DNA of 20,559 nt from Sphacelaria rigidula (GCA_964200075.2 CAXNAA020000518.1:1-20559), one strand, 5' to 3'; shown: positions 9,983-18,826, numbered from the stretch's first letter. Notes: generated by a model not told the origin, from the letters alone. Numbers and translations are program-made.

Positions 9983-10195
9983 GAACATGCCACGCAGCTC
10001 GAGTGGACTGCAGGTAGCTCAGCTGCCACTGTTGCCGTTCATGAGTGCGCTGAGCAGCAGGTTGTGGCTGAAGCGAGTATATTTGATTCAGCCGCTGCTG
10101 CCACTGCTGTTGAAAGCGCGAAGCCGATTTGCTCCGATGAGCTAGAGCTGAGCGGCGAAAAGCCCTTGTTGCTTGTGGCCTGTAGGCTTGTCTGA
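9983..10195 (+). pseudogene. Fragment of the Gag-like frame
   Basis: About 70 codons are fully open in one phase, from GAA at 9983 to TGA at 10193-10195. They correspond to 7050-7245 and encode TQLEWTAGSSAATVAV, then an Ala-rich stretch ending in ELSGEKPLLLVA. The frame lacks an ATG and its N-terminal and C-terminal neighbours, so it is a truncated copy. Its value is that it confirms the reading phase of the 6352-7411 pseudogene: the TAG at 7109-7111 of that copy is absent here (CAT GAG instead). Immediately downstream the family turns around into the inverted copy. Confidence 0.5.
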
Positions 10196-10204
10196 GCGAT
10201 CTCT

Positions 10205-11972
10205 TGCTTGTTCAACTCCGTGAAAACGCATGCATCGCACACCTCTTCCCCCTGAGAGCTGCAAAGATTCATTGCGCCACTCAACTAGCATACTAAAAAA
10301 AGACATGACTTAAACCGCTTTTCAAGCCATGCATACCAATCCAACAACGGCAAACGGAGCTTGACCTCCGCCCTCACTGATCGTCGGTCGTGATATCGTT
10401 CTCAAACTCGGTTTACCGACTACACCCCAGAAAGCACACAGACGTGATATCCCAACTCGGATTCAGGACCGTCATATCCCATCGGTCGATGAAGCGCCGT
10501 GTAAAATGCAGCTCATGTCCAAACAGACTTGCAGCTCACTTGTATCGCTTCCTTAGACGAACGGGCACTTCATCCACATGATCCTTCCAGACGGGAATAA
10601 AACATATCTTCAAAAGACGTTCCATACCCGAAAAGACTCATAATCAACCATAAGAATCATTTGTGTTTTCCTTGCGCACATACGAGCCTACGCATTTCGT
10701 AGTTATCGCTCATTTTAACGCCAACAGCAGTAATCACCATCTCCTATGGTCAGGACCAACAAACCGCACAAAGAGAACTCCGCCGCGTGTCTGTGTAAGC
10801 AGGAATATACGAGGTCTACCTCATCCAGCATCCAGCAGTATATTAAAAACTGTTCCACCCTGACTCTTCGCCAGATACCATGCGCACTACTAACATACGG
10901 TAGCGAACATTCCACACATGCATGCCAGCATTTCACTCAGCATATGTAATGTCACCTTCCTCTCAGCAAACACCATGCATCCATCATCCGTGCCAACCAC
11001 ATCAGCACAACACACACCTGCCAAATATCCACGTGCACGCGAGAATTTCACCCTGCACACGCGATACGATCATACTCGCTCAACAACCATGTCTCATGCG
11101 CAAACATGACCACAAACCACACAATAACAAGCTGCAATCATTCCCAAAACGATTCGCGAATACCAGTCATAATGTGCTTCCTATTTCTCAACAAGCACTC
11201 AATCACGACAGCACCCAACCCAGCGCTCACCACAACAGCAAGCACCTCAGGTAATGTCGTCTCTGTAGTCCTCCAGCCCGCTTTTGAGAAACAGCAACAC
11301 TCAAACCACGACCTCGTGCACAGCATAGAGCAGCGTTTCCACTCGAGCACTCGCTTCTCGCGCCATGAGTCCAGCTACAGCTCGCACCCTCGTGGAGCCG
11401 CTCAACTCGCCACTAAACGGTATATGCGCACCGCCGAACCAATGCGACAAGCCATCTACCTTCACAGATACTTTGACAGTACTGAACACCTGTGCTCTAG
11501 TCAGTTTTGCAGAGGAAATGCGAGGCGAAACGGGAACAACTACACAGTCCCGAACAGCAGCACCTCCTGGTGGCAGTACACTATCCTCCTCAAACATCCC
11601 GCGGCGCAACAGTGGAGACACCTCCGCCATCGCCGCCGAACACGCCAAAGCTGTCCATGTAAACAGCGATGCGTACGACCACCGCAACACCACGCAATCC
11701 AGCGAATCCACATCCGCCAACCCGGCATCCACTTTTCCTGCTAGCAGACACCCCTGCCAATCATCTGAATAATCTCCCGCCAAATAAATCACTGGAGCAG
11801 ATAGACTCGCCCTGAGCATTGCAAGCCCCAAGGTTGCTCTGCTCATTTTCATCACGAAGATAACACCCCCTTGCAGCGGTAAGCATGCAAGGTGTGTCCC
11901 CAATCACGCGCTGGTCCGGCGGCCACAAGCAACCAGGGCCTTTGCCGCTCAGCGCTAGCTCATCGGAGCAAA
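10205..11972 (-). repeat. Repeat family, inverted copy
   Basis: Read on the minus strand, 11972 to 10205 follows the order of about 7196 to 9235. It also matches 645-1610, including the region around the MITE insertion site. With the plus-strand copy it forms a large inverted repeat with arms of about 1.8-2.0 kb and a spacer of about 970 bp (9236-10204). It lacks the MITE and the 120-bp duplication. Confidence 0.8.
11301..11903 (-). pseudogene. Hypothetical 200-residue frame in inverted copy
   Basis: This uninterrupted minus-strand frame of 200 codons begins in a non-ATG context (TTG at 11903); the first Met is at about residue 18. It contains a moderately hydrophobic stretch (WTALACSAAMAEV), an acidic FEEDSVLPPGGAAVRDC segment, and DGLSHWFGGAHIPFSGELS. 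It is the counterpart of the 7555-8028 frame. A second phase over 11756-11903 encodes the DTPCML.AA.GCY segment seen at 7243-7400, so two overlapping phases are both recognisable in both copies. Which one was translated I cannot say. I recognise no family. It is probably a relic of the repeat element. Confidence 0.3.
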
Positions 11973-11996
11973 TTGGGCGCTCAGCGCTAGCTCATC
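11947..11996. repeat. 18-bp direct repeat at a junction
   Basis: GCTCAGCGCTAGCTCATC occurs at 11947-11964 and again at 11979-11996. The repeats straddle the point where the inverted family copy ends and the LINE remnant begins, and may reflect the recombination or insertion event that joined them. Confidence 0.85.
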
Positions 11997-12347
11997 AACA
12001 CGGCTGACCAGGTATACGAACAAAAAGATGAGTTTGTATACCTGGGGGGGTCGATTACGGAGAGTGGCGACCTCTCTGTGGAAATACAAAAGCGCGTACA
12101 AGGGGCATGGTCGAGCTACCACGAGTACAAAGTCTAACTGTACAATCGACCGAACGCGGCCGTCCACCTCAAGGTCCGCATGATCAAAGCCGAGGCTGTC
12201 GAAGCACTCCTGCACGGGTGCGTCACATGGACCCTTCTCAACGATCACTACAGTACACTGCGCACGGCCCACCATGCGTTGCTCAGGCGCTGACTTGCAT
12301 GGTACAAGCGCAATCGCACAGACCACGTTCTGTCATACCGAGAGACC
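11991..12347 (+). pseudogene. LINE-type reverse transcriptase remnant, part 1
   Basis: The frame starting at about 11991 encodes the region just C-terminal to the catalytic palm of a non-LTR (LINE) reverse transcriptase. It reads DEFVYLGGSITESGDLS, then an EIQKRVQGAW helix, then LKVRMIKAEAVEALLHGCVTWTL and LRTAHHALLRR. The YLG, LLYGCETWTL-like and H-x2-LL signatures are typical of this part of the family. The catalytic FADD box and the endonuclease are absent: the remnant is 5'-truncated at the junction with the repeat family. It carries TAA at 12135-12137 and TGA at 12291-12293. At 12347 it stops abruptly inside a SYRET sequence where a Ty3/Gypsy piece begins. The matching continuation (LAWTGCESIETTVRKRR) lies 5.7 kb away, at 18064. 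Confidence 0.8.
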
Positions 12348-12348
12348 T

Positions 12349-12720
12349 TTCCGCCTACACACTGACGCTTGCAAGATCGGTCTCGGCTGTACACTTGAGC
12401 AGGAGCAATGGGATAAATCCATCCGCCCCATAGTCTATCTGAGCCGCACAACGTTCCCTAACGAACAAAATTGGAGCATTTTGGAGCAAGAAGCGGGCGC
12501 CGTTGTTTGGGGTGTTCGGCGTCTCCGTCACTATTTGTACGGTATTCCTTCCGTCACTTTGACCGACTACAAATCGTTGGGAAACCTCGCGAAAATGGCG
12601 AAGCATAATGCGAGAGTTCAGCGTTGGTTTGAAATCCTATCTTCTGACGGCTTTCAGTTGAAGTATCGGACCGGTCCGCAGAACGCTAACGCTGACTTCC
12701 TCTCGCGATTGCCGACACGT
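12349..12720 (+). other. RNase H domain of the Gypsy Pol
   Basis: All four acidic positions expected for Ty3-type RNase H are visible: D in RLHTDA (codon 12364), E in SILEQEAGAVVWGV, D in VTLTDYKSLG and D in NANADFLSRLP. The domain is uninterrupted and is the best-preserved part of the element. Its first residues coincide with the junction to the LINE. Confidence 0.9.
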
Positions 12721-13590
12721 GCCACACCGATTGATTCCTCCCCCGCGGGACGCATAACAGACCCTACGGAGGATATCGTCTACTAAATCAGTCGCCGTGG
12801 TCATCTTGGTCTCTTGACGCCTCTCGTCTCCGATGAGACTACGGGTTTAAGCATGAGTGGGCTGGCACCTTCTGCCCCGAAAACGGCGCTAGGTGACTTG
12901 CCCCCCAAATCTTTCCTTTCGGTGTTTAAAAGTGCCAACACCAACCCAAGTACCATATCCGGATACGAACTTTTCAGAGTGACGGGCCGCCGCATCAATA
13001 CTGCCGCTGACCCGGAACTCACCGTCTCCCCATCTGTTTTCCCTGTACAAATACGCGATCTCATTTCTAGTAGAACGCGTGGTCGTAGAGCAGCGGAGGT
13101 CGCCGCGCACGCCGCTGTTTCTGGACCTGATCTTCCCCCGCCTTCCCCGCTTCCGGTGCCGGCGAGTTTCCTCGCCCCACCCCAACCGCGTCGATACAAG
13201 CCAACGCCCAGGGCGGGTTCACCCCCTGCTGGCCTGCCGACGATCGACGAATCCGCGGAGGACGATGCTCCTATCATGGACCTCTCCTGTACCAGTGCCT
13301 GTGCTGTCCCACAACATTCCACTCCCAAATCTCTCGGCGAGGCCGAAGCTGCAGGTACGGATCTATTGTCGGAACTCGCCCCCCCTTGTACCCTACCTTC
13401 CGCGGATGACAGTTCAGCAGACACCGTGAACGATGCCTACTACTGTCTCCTTGGCCCCGATGTCGAGAGTGAACGAAAAGAAAAATTAAGCTTGTTTTCC
13501 CGCCAAGACTGGGCGCGAGAACAATCAGACGAGCCCGTGTGCCGCGCATCTATACTCCATCTGTCCCAAAATTGCCCCGTTCCATTCCCC
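12721..13590 (+). other. Pro/Ser-rich linker between RNase H and integrase
   Basis: About 290 codons lie between the end of RNase H and the pre-integrase region (DILKRVGRRRAPTHDEVIEL at about 13590-13650). They are rich in Pro, Ser, Ala and Thr and have no domain I recognise. There is one stop near the start (12784). The open frame over such a long stretch suggests real coding sequence rather than an insertion. The minus-strand frame 13424-12801 is a shadow. Confidence 0.6.
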
Positions 13591-14546
13591 TCCGTGGATA
13601 TCCTCAAACGCGTCGGACGGCGCCGGGCACCCACGCATGATGAAGTTATTGAGCTGGCCCACAAAGGCAAACTGCATATGGATGATGATCGTACTGTACT
13701 TCTAGTCCGCAAACCCACGCGGACACCTCAGCCAAACCGCCCTACCGGTGGATATGCTCGCTTAGTCGGTCAAGAACCTCCTCGCATTTACGTGCCCATG
13801 CTCATGCGACCATGGGTCCTACACAAGTGTCATTCCAACGTTTCAACCCATCTGGGTACAACTCGGATGGCCCGGTTCATCGAGCGATTCTACTGGTGGG
13901 TAGGTATTGACCAATGTGTCCGTTGGTGGGTACGGCGTTGCTTGATATGTCAAGGAAGCGCAAGACGTCTCGCCAGACCGTGCGTTGGCCAGTCCTGTCC
14001 GTGCCGCTCCCCAATGGGCCCGGTGAAGTTATATCTTGGGACTATTTCTGACCGTTGCCCCTCACGGAGAGTGGTGACAAGTATATTTTGTTGATTACTG
14101 ATCGCTTCAGTCGCCACGCCTTCATGCACGCCGTCTCCGAAACCAGCTATTCCGCAGAGGGCACCGCCAATTTTCTGGTGTACAACTACATGCCACAATG
14201 GAGTGTCCCCCGGAAATTGTTGTCCGACAACGGCCAACACTTTTCTGGCAAACTTTCTGCTGCGGTTAGTGCACAGCTGGGTTCCCACCGCATTTTTACA
14301 AGTCCATATCACCCCCAAACGAACGGTGGAACGGAACGTGTCAACCATACGATGGCGCAAATGTTGTCAGCTGTCACCAACGCACGGCAAACGGATTGAG
14401 ATCTGCACCTGCCCTTCGTACAGATGGTCTACAACAACTCTGTCCACACTGCCACTGGCTTTGCACCAAATGAAATTCAAATTGGTCGCATGCCGAGGCT
14501 GCCGTTGACCATAATCGAGCGCCGCAACGTGGGCGGTCATTAGAGT
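13591..14546 (+). other. Integrase zinc-binding and catalytic core
   Basis: The HHCC finger is complete: His codons at 13831 and 13849, Cys codons at 13939 and 13948. The frameshift follows just after it. In the new phase the catalytic triad is present: Asp in SWDYF (14040), Asp in LLSDNGQ (14226) and Glu in NGGTERVN (14334), with 35 residues between the second and third, as in functional integrases. The TGA at 14049 falls three codons after the first Asp. TGA 14397 and TAG 14541 interrupt the part downstream of the core, and the phase continues on both sides. Confidence 0.9.
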
Positions 14547-15091
14547 TTGGACCGGGATATCAGGGAGTATCATGATCTTTTGAGTCATCGTCTGCGGTTG
14601 ACGTATGATGTGGTGCGCGAGCAAGACCAAATCAATTTGGCAAAAGCAGTTAGTGCCAATGCCACGTTGGATGCGGTGATGCATAAGCGCCCAGTGTGGA
14701 AGGTAGGTGAATGGGCGTGGGTGTACAACGATGTACAGACGATTCGCCAAGGAGCCAGCGCGAGTAAGGATTCGCCGGATAAGGTATTGAAGGCCAAGCT
14801 GTCCCTCAACTGGACTGGGCGGTGGAAAGTTTTGAATATTGAGCCAAGTGCTACAGCACCGGATGATCGAGCCATCGGGAAAACCTTTTGTACCTCGATT
14901 TCCCCACGGATGAAGCTGGGCCTACACAGAAAAACCGCGTGTCTGTCTGGCGCTGTAAACCCTGCACCGCCCCGCACGACACCACTGATATGCCCAAACC
15001 ATTGCCCGTAAGACTCAGCCAGTACGTCTTGACGAGGCATGCCAGCAAGTGGCCGCCTTTTCATGTCACGACTGAAGATGTTCAAGATCCT

Positions 15092-15253
15092 GTGGAACGC
15101 GTGGTAGTCGTTCATATCAGCGGACACCAACTGGTCCGCGGTCATGGTGGTAAACTAGCAGTGATGTACCAGACGCACTGGAAAGGATTGATGCGGGTCA
15201 CGTGGGAACGGGAAGTCGACCTACGGCATTTCCGTAGACAAATTCTGTTGTAC
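15092..15253 (+). other. Chromodomain at the integrase C-terminus
   Basis: The segment starting VERVVVVHISG and containing VMYQTHWKGLMRVTWERE matches the chromodomain pattern: an N-terminal VE-I strand, a Y-x-WKG strand and a TWE turn before a short helix. In chromoviral Gypsy elements this module is thought to bias integration toward marked chromatin. Only the phase shift near 14885 and the TGA at 15254 affect its surroundings. Confidence 0.8.
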
Positions 15254-15256
15254 TGA

Positions 15257-15676
15257 ATAGTCGATGTTGCGCAACACCGTGCGTCGAACCGAAGATACAG
15301 GTCTATGCGGAAAGGAGCGGCGGCACGGGAGCTGGCCCGGGAGCATTCGGCACGGTTCGTCATGGCTTGCTATGGCCTTGTTTCGCGTGCGCAATACTTG
15401 CTTTCTTTTCGCAGGAAAAGTCTACCGAAAGGTGCGTACTTCTGGTACAAGGCGCAGGACTCTCTCTGTTGGCTGGGTAAGATTCACTCACCAGCACCTG
15501 ACTCCGACAACGCCTACTACATCTGCTTCCTCGATGAAGCCGGCCGCCTGAACCTCATTTTGGACGATGCTTACTACACTGAAGCACCGTCCGCTCGCCA
15601 CGGATCCTGGTGTCTCCAGCGTCATGACGACGGCAACATAGACAACGCCATCCTCCGGAATACCGGAAATTCATGA
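15257..15676 (+). other. Extra C-terminal domain after the chromodomain
   Basis: In the same phase as the chromodomain, beyond the TGA at 15254-15256, about 140 codons stay open to 15676. They contain ELAREHSARFVMACYGLV, GAYFWYKAQDSLCWLGKI, a YYICFLDEAG strand-turn and RHGSWCLQRHD. The WYK...WLGKI...F.D pattern suggests a small Tudor- or SH3-like barrel. From memory, similar tails follow the chromodomain in stramenopile Gypsy elements. The fold assignment is an inference. Confidence 0.6.
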
Positions 15677-17182
15677 AGAGAAGACGAGTCTTGATGTGTG
15701 CTGTCCTATTTTTCCCGTCATTTTTATTTTGTTGTATACGTATATGTGTGTGAGTATATGCGCATATCTATGTGCGTGTTTACCTGTATGTGTATTTGGA
15801 GGTATGTATGCGCATACGTGTGTATCTGGCCATGGTCGTGTTTCCATGCCATTCTGGAGCCAACGCATGTTGTAGGTCGGGTTGAACTAGTTCTGGAACT
15901 GTGATGCCCTTTTTCGAACACATTTGAGTCCCCAGACAAGGTGATACAAACGCCCTGGCACAAGCGTAGTTTTTTTTGTTCCGTTTCGACAGTTGGCTCG
16001 ACCCACTGTCATAGCCCGCCGTATGGTATTTGTGAAGACCCCACCTGGTGATATCTTGAGGACGTGTGTGTGTTCATCGTATTGAGTTGTGAGTTGCGAA
16101 TCTGTCGCAACTTCACTCTTCCGTCCTCGTTTGGCTCGACGTTTCTGGAGAACAGAGACTACGATTGTAGTATTGCCCTCCACTGTCGTCCATTTTATGA
16201 TGAGATACTCACTGTACTTGCTCCTTGCTAGCTGTGAGAGTCACAACCACCTTTTCTCTCGTTTAGTGTTTTGATTTTTCTTGCTTTTGTTCCTGAGTCT
16301 CTCCGACCTTCACGGAAGCCACGGTCACAGGCAGTTCTAATGGCCTGTCGGACGAGAGACACCCCACCCCGTCTCTTCTTTTCAACCAAACATTTGCGAA
16401 AACGGATGACCGATACCCCAAGGGCTTCCTCAGCAAATTGTCACGTGTTTTTAGGTATGATGGCGGTTTTTGTTTGTCGGCGTGTGCAAAACGGAAGACC
16501 ACTCCCCGCGGGCTTCCTCAGTACGCGCCGCGCGGCGATTATCGCCGCACGATCCTGGAGCTTCAATCGGCCATTGCTGCCGCTCCGAGATCATATACCG
16601 CGAGCTCTCTCGTTGGTCTTCCCACCAGTATGAGTTTTTGCATGCACTATTTCAATGTTGAAAGTGATGTCTTCTCGATCGTAATGCGTTGGCGGGCCCC
16701 TTGAAACACATGAATATGAAATCATATCGCGACTGTTGCGCTCCTCCTTGATGTACGTTCGACTGAGGATAAAACAGTTCCCGCCGTCTGAGGAATAGTC
16801 CGGCTTGAGTGGGGTTCCAGAGTGTTGGTCGTGAGACCATCCGCCTAACGCGCAAATGTTATCGACGGCGTGTAGTGTTTTTTTTTTATGTTGATGGGTT
16901 GGTATACCGTCCGGGTGACTTGCTTGTCTGGTAGGTTGTGGTTGGCAGACAAAGCGCCTTCCCTGTGTGTATCACAGCCTTGCTGATCGCACAACAACAG
17001 GCACCCTGCACCCGAGCTGGACCTCCGTTATTTGCCATGCTGCAGGAGTTTCTTTGCCCTTGATTCTTTTCATCCGTTTTTTTTCTGGTGTGGGAGATGG
17101 TGGTTAAACGTGAGCCTTCGAAGCTCTTCGAGCATCTACATGCTCACCTTTTAGAGTGGGCTATTAGTTTGGTATTTGAAGG
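15677..17182. other. 3' non-coding region of the Gypsy insertion
   Basis: No gene is supported. 15731-15826 is an alternating purine-pyrimidine stretch rich in TG, TATG and GCAT steps. 16397-16433 and 16487-16521 share a degenerate repeat (CGAAAACGGATGACC and CAAAACGGAAGACC, then GGGCTTCCTCAG). The region probably includes untranslated sequence and LTR, but I cannot set boundaries. Confidence 0.4.
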
Positions 17183-17714
17183 AACTGGTGTCGATGAGGT
17201 ACCGTGGTGCTGTGTACATCAGAGGTCGGAGTAAATGAACGTTGGATATGACTCTTGGTCGGCTGCCGTGGCTCGTCAGCTTGTTAGAAGATACAGATAT
17301 ACCATGTGTTCTGGATAGTCAATGGGAGATACAGTATGGCTGATGTCTGCACATCGAATGATCATGTGCACAACAAAGAGTGTTCCAGGAACGTTCGTTG
17401 GATGGAGGATCTCTGCTCTTTGGTTATTGATTTGATGTGGATATAAAATCCAACTGGTGTCGATAAGGTACCGTGGTGCTGTGTACATCAGAGGTCGGAG
17501 TAAATGAACGTTGGATATGACTCTTGGTCGGCTGCCGTGGTTCGTTAGCTTGTTAGAAGATACAGATATACCATGTGTTCTGGATAGTCGATGGGAGATA
17601 CAGTATGGCTGATGTCTGCACATCGAATAATCATGTGCACAACAAAGAGTGTTCCAGGAACGTTCGTTGGATGGAGGATCTCTGCTCTTTGGTTATTGAT
17701 TTGATGTGGATATA
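17183..17714 (+). repeat. 269-bp tandem duplication
   Basis: Copy 1 is 17183-17451 and copy 2 is 17452-17714. They differ at five positions within the aligned ~262 bp, all transitions. The period is not a multiple of three, and the frames seen in it on the minus strand are not conserved as protein, so it is non-coding. It lies inside the Gypsy-derived 3' region. Confidence 0.95.
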
Positions 17715-18063
17715 ATTCCTGCGTAAGGTGGTTACACCATCGCCCCAAGCGCAGGACATCGCCAGCCTTGCCACCGTTGCTCTGAGTTCCAAGTGAGTCC
17801 TTACTGGAGAGTTGTGGTCTTGGGGAATTACTGGCTCCGGTTAGTATTGTGCATTAGGAAGATATAATCTACTTTATTTGTGTGGACACCTGGATTCGAT
17901 TACTGCTGCTGTCACAGCATTGGATCTGTATTGATTTACTGCACTCTGCTGAGCGCTTTGCAACCTAGCTCCCACAGCTTGATCCTCTGTTCGTTAGAAC
18001 ATCAGGGCAAAGGTAGACTGAGGCTGCCTTCTCCAAAGCGTTTAGCTAGAAGTTCATAATATC
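17715..18063. other. 3' end of the Gypsy insertion
   Basis: No frame of note. The stretch ends with CTAGAAGTTCATAATATC, after which the LINE frame resumes at 18064. It is presumably LTR or other 3' terminal sequence. Confidence 0.4.
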
Positions 18064-18383
18064 CTCGCATGGACAGGGTGCGAAAGCATCGAGACGACGG
18101 TGAGGAAGAGGAGACTCGATGTTGCCGGTTTCGTCACGCGCATGTCACCCGGACGGATAGCGAAACACGTCATGTTCGGTGAAATTATAGCCGTGAAGGG
18201 GCAAGAAAGAGAGTGTTGAACGGCAGGCACAAGGACTGGATCCAGTGCCTAGCGGAAGACATGGAGGCGCTCGGTATCGAATGGCAGGGGTGGACTACCA
18301 GAGCCTTGAATGCAGTAGAGTGGCACAGCTGTGATGAACAGGGAGCAGAAAGGCTTATGGTGGACTGGTGTCAAAAGGATGAC
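18064..18383 (+). pseudogene. LINE-type reverse transcriptase remnant, part 2
   Basis: This continues the C-terminal tail of the LINE protein from 12347. The phase at 18064 encodes LAWTGCESIETTVRKRR, VAGFVTRM and KHVMFGEI. A frameshift at about 18190-18213 follows, then HKDWIQCLAEDMEALGIEWQGW and the region up to MVDWCQKDD. The CESIETTVRKRR, VMFGE and K-D-W-x-x-CL-x-EDM-x-x-x-G motifs are those of the post-RT tail in this LINE group. The frame is then cut by the foldback element at 18384. It is decayed and non-functional. Confidence 0.8.
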
Positions 18384-18826
18384 AACACGGGATCTTACAA
18401 ATTGAGGATGGATCTTTTATTGGGGATGAGAAACCCGGGGAATTAAACTCTTCGTATCCACACCAAATATTCGAGATATGGTTCCATTTCTTCACCTACT
18501 GATAGCTATTGACAACTGCTATACGCCGTAGAAAGTTGGATTTCGAGCACCGAAATGTTGGGGTCCTAGGTGAAAAACCAATTTTGGGGAATTTCGGGTG
18601 TCCGAACGGACGCCAGAATGGTTCCGAGATTGATTTTTCACCTAGGACCCCAACATTTCCGTGATCGAAACCCAACCTTCAATTGCGTGTAGCAGTTGTA
18701 AATAGCTATCAGTAGGTGAAGAAATGGAACTATATTTCGAAGATTTGGGTGGATACGAAGATTTGAATTATCCGGGTTTCTCATCCCCAATAAAAGATCC
18801 ATCCCCAATTTGTAGGATCCCGTGTT
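18384..18826. mobile_element. 443-bp foldback (MITE-like) element
   Basis: The whole element is one imperfect palindrome. The left arm starts AACACGGGATC and the right arm ends GATCCCGTGTT. The arms are about 220 bp and close to 90 percent similar by eye, meeting at about 18605 (GTCCGAACGGAC) with almost no loop. It is flanked by TGAC on both sides (18380-18383 and 18827-18830), a 4-bp target-site duplication. Element plus one duplication is 447 bp, and the LINE reading phase continues on the right side at 18831. There is no transposase, so it is non-autonomous. It is unrelated in end sequence to the MITE at 826-1072. Confidence 0.88.

Larger units (their letters stand above)
12348..15676 (+). 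pseudogene. Ty3/Gypsy Pol remnant (RNase H, integrase, chromodomain)
   Basis: The C-terminal half of a Gypsy polyprotein, which would have degraded the RNA strand during reverse transcription (RNase H) and inserted the cDNA (integrase). Domain order is RNase H (12349-12717), a Pro/Ser-rich linker, the integrase zinc-binding and core domains (13800-14500), an integrase C-terminal region, the chromodomain (15092-15253), and a further C-terminal domain (15305-15640). Lesions: TAA 12784-12786; a frameshift at 13951-13962 (net loss of 1 or gain of 2 bases); TGA 14049-14051; TGA 14397-14399; TAG 14541-14543; a second frameshift near 14880-14888; and TGA 15254-15256. The phase is otherwise continuous across all stops. 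It is clearly non-functional. Domain-level similarity is strong, and I would place it among chromodomain-bearing Ty3/Gypsy elements (chromovirus-like). Confidence 0.9.
12348..18063 (+). mobile_element. 5'-truncated Ty3/Gypsy insertion within the LINE
   Basis: This 5.7-kb block separates the two LINE pieces. It begins directly inside the RNase H domain (FRLHTDA) and lacks a 5' LTR, gag, protease and reverse transcriptase. It continues through integrase, chromodomain and a C-terminal extension to 15676, then about 2.4 kb of non-coding sequence. I could not delimit a 3' LTR, because without a 5' LTR there is no repeat to compare. A purine-rich run at 15675-15688 (GAAGAGAAGACGAG) directly after the last frame could be a polypurine tract. 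There is no clear target-site duplication. Confidence 0.65.

Noticed and set aside
12801-13424. Minus-strand frame of 207 residues
   Set aside because: It lies antisense to the in-phase Pol linker, shows no domain, and is a shadow of the coding strand.
14585-15145. Minus-strand frame of 186 residues
   Set aside because: It is antisense to the integrase C-terminal region and chromodomain, with no domain of its own.
15731-15826. TG/TATG-rich stretch as a telomere-like or Z-DNA element
   Set aside because: The repeats are irregular and match no telomere unit. Structural potential cannot be judged without calculation, so it is noted only as low-complexity sequence.
17183-17714. Possible pair of adjacent LTRs
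   Set aside because: The copies abut directly with nothing between, lack TG...CA ends and are offset by a simple 269-bp period, so tandem duplication is the simpler reading.
17276-17748. Minus-strand frames of 115 and 67 residues sharing their sequence
   Set aside because: They arise because the 269-bp tandem copies repeat the same bases. The period is not a multiple of three and there is no domain.
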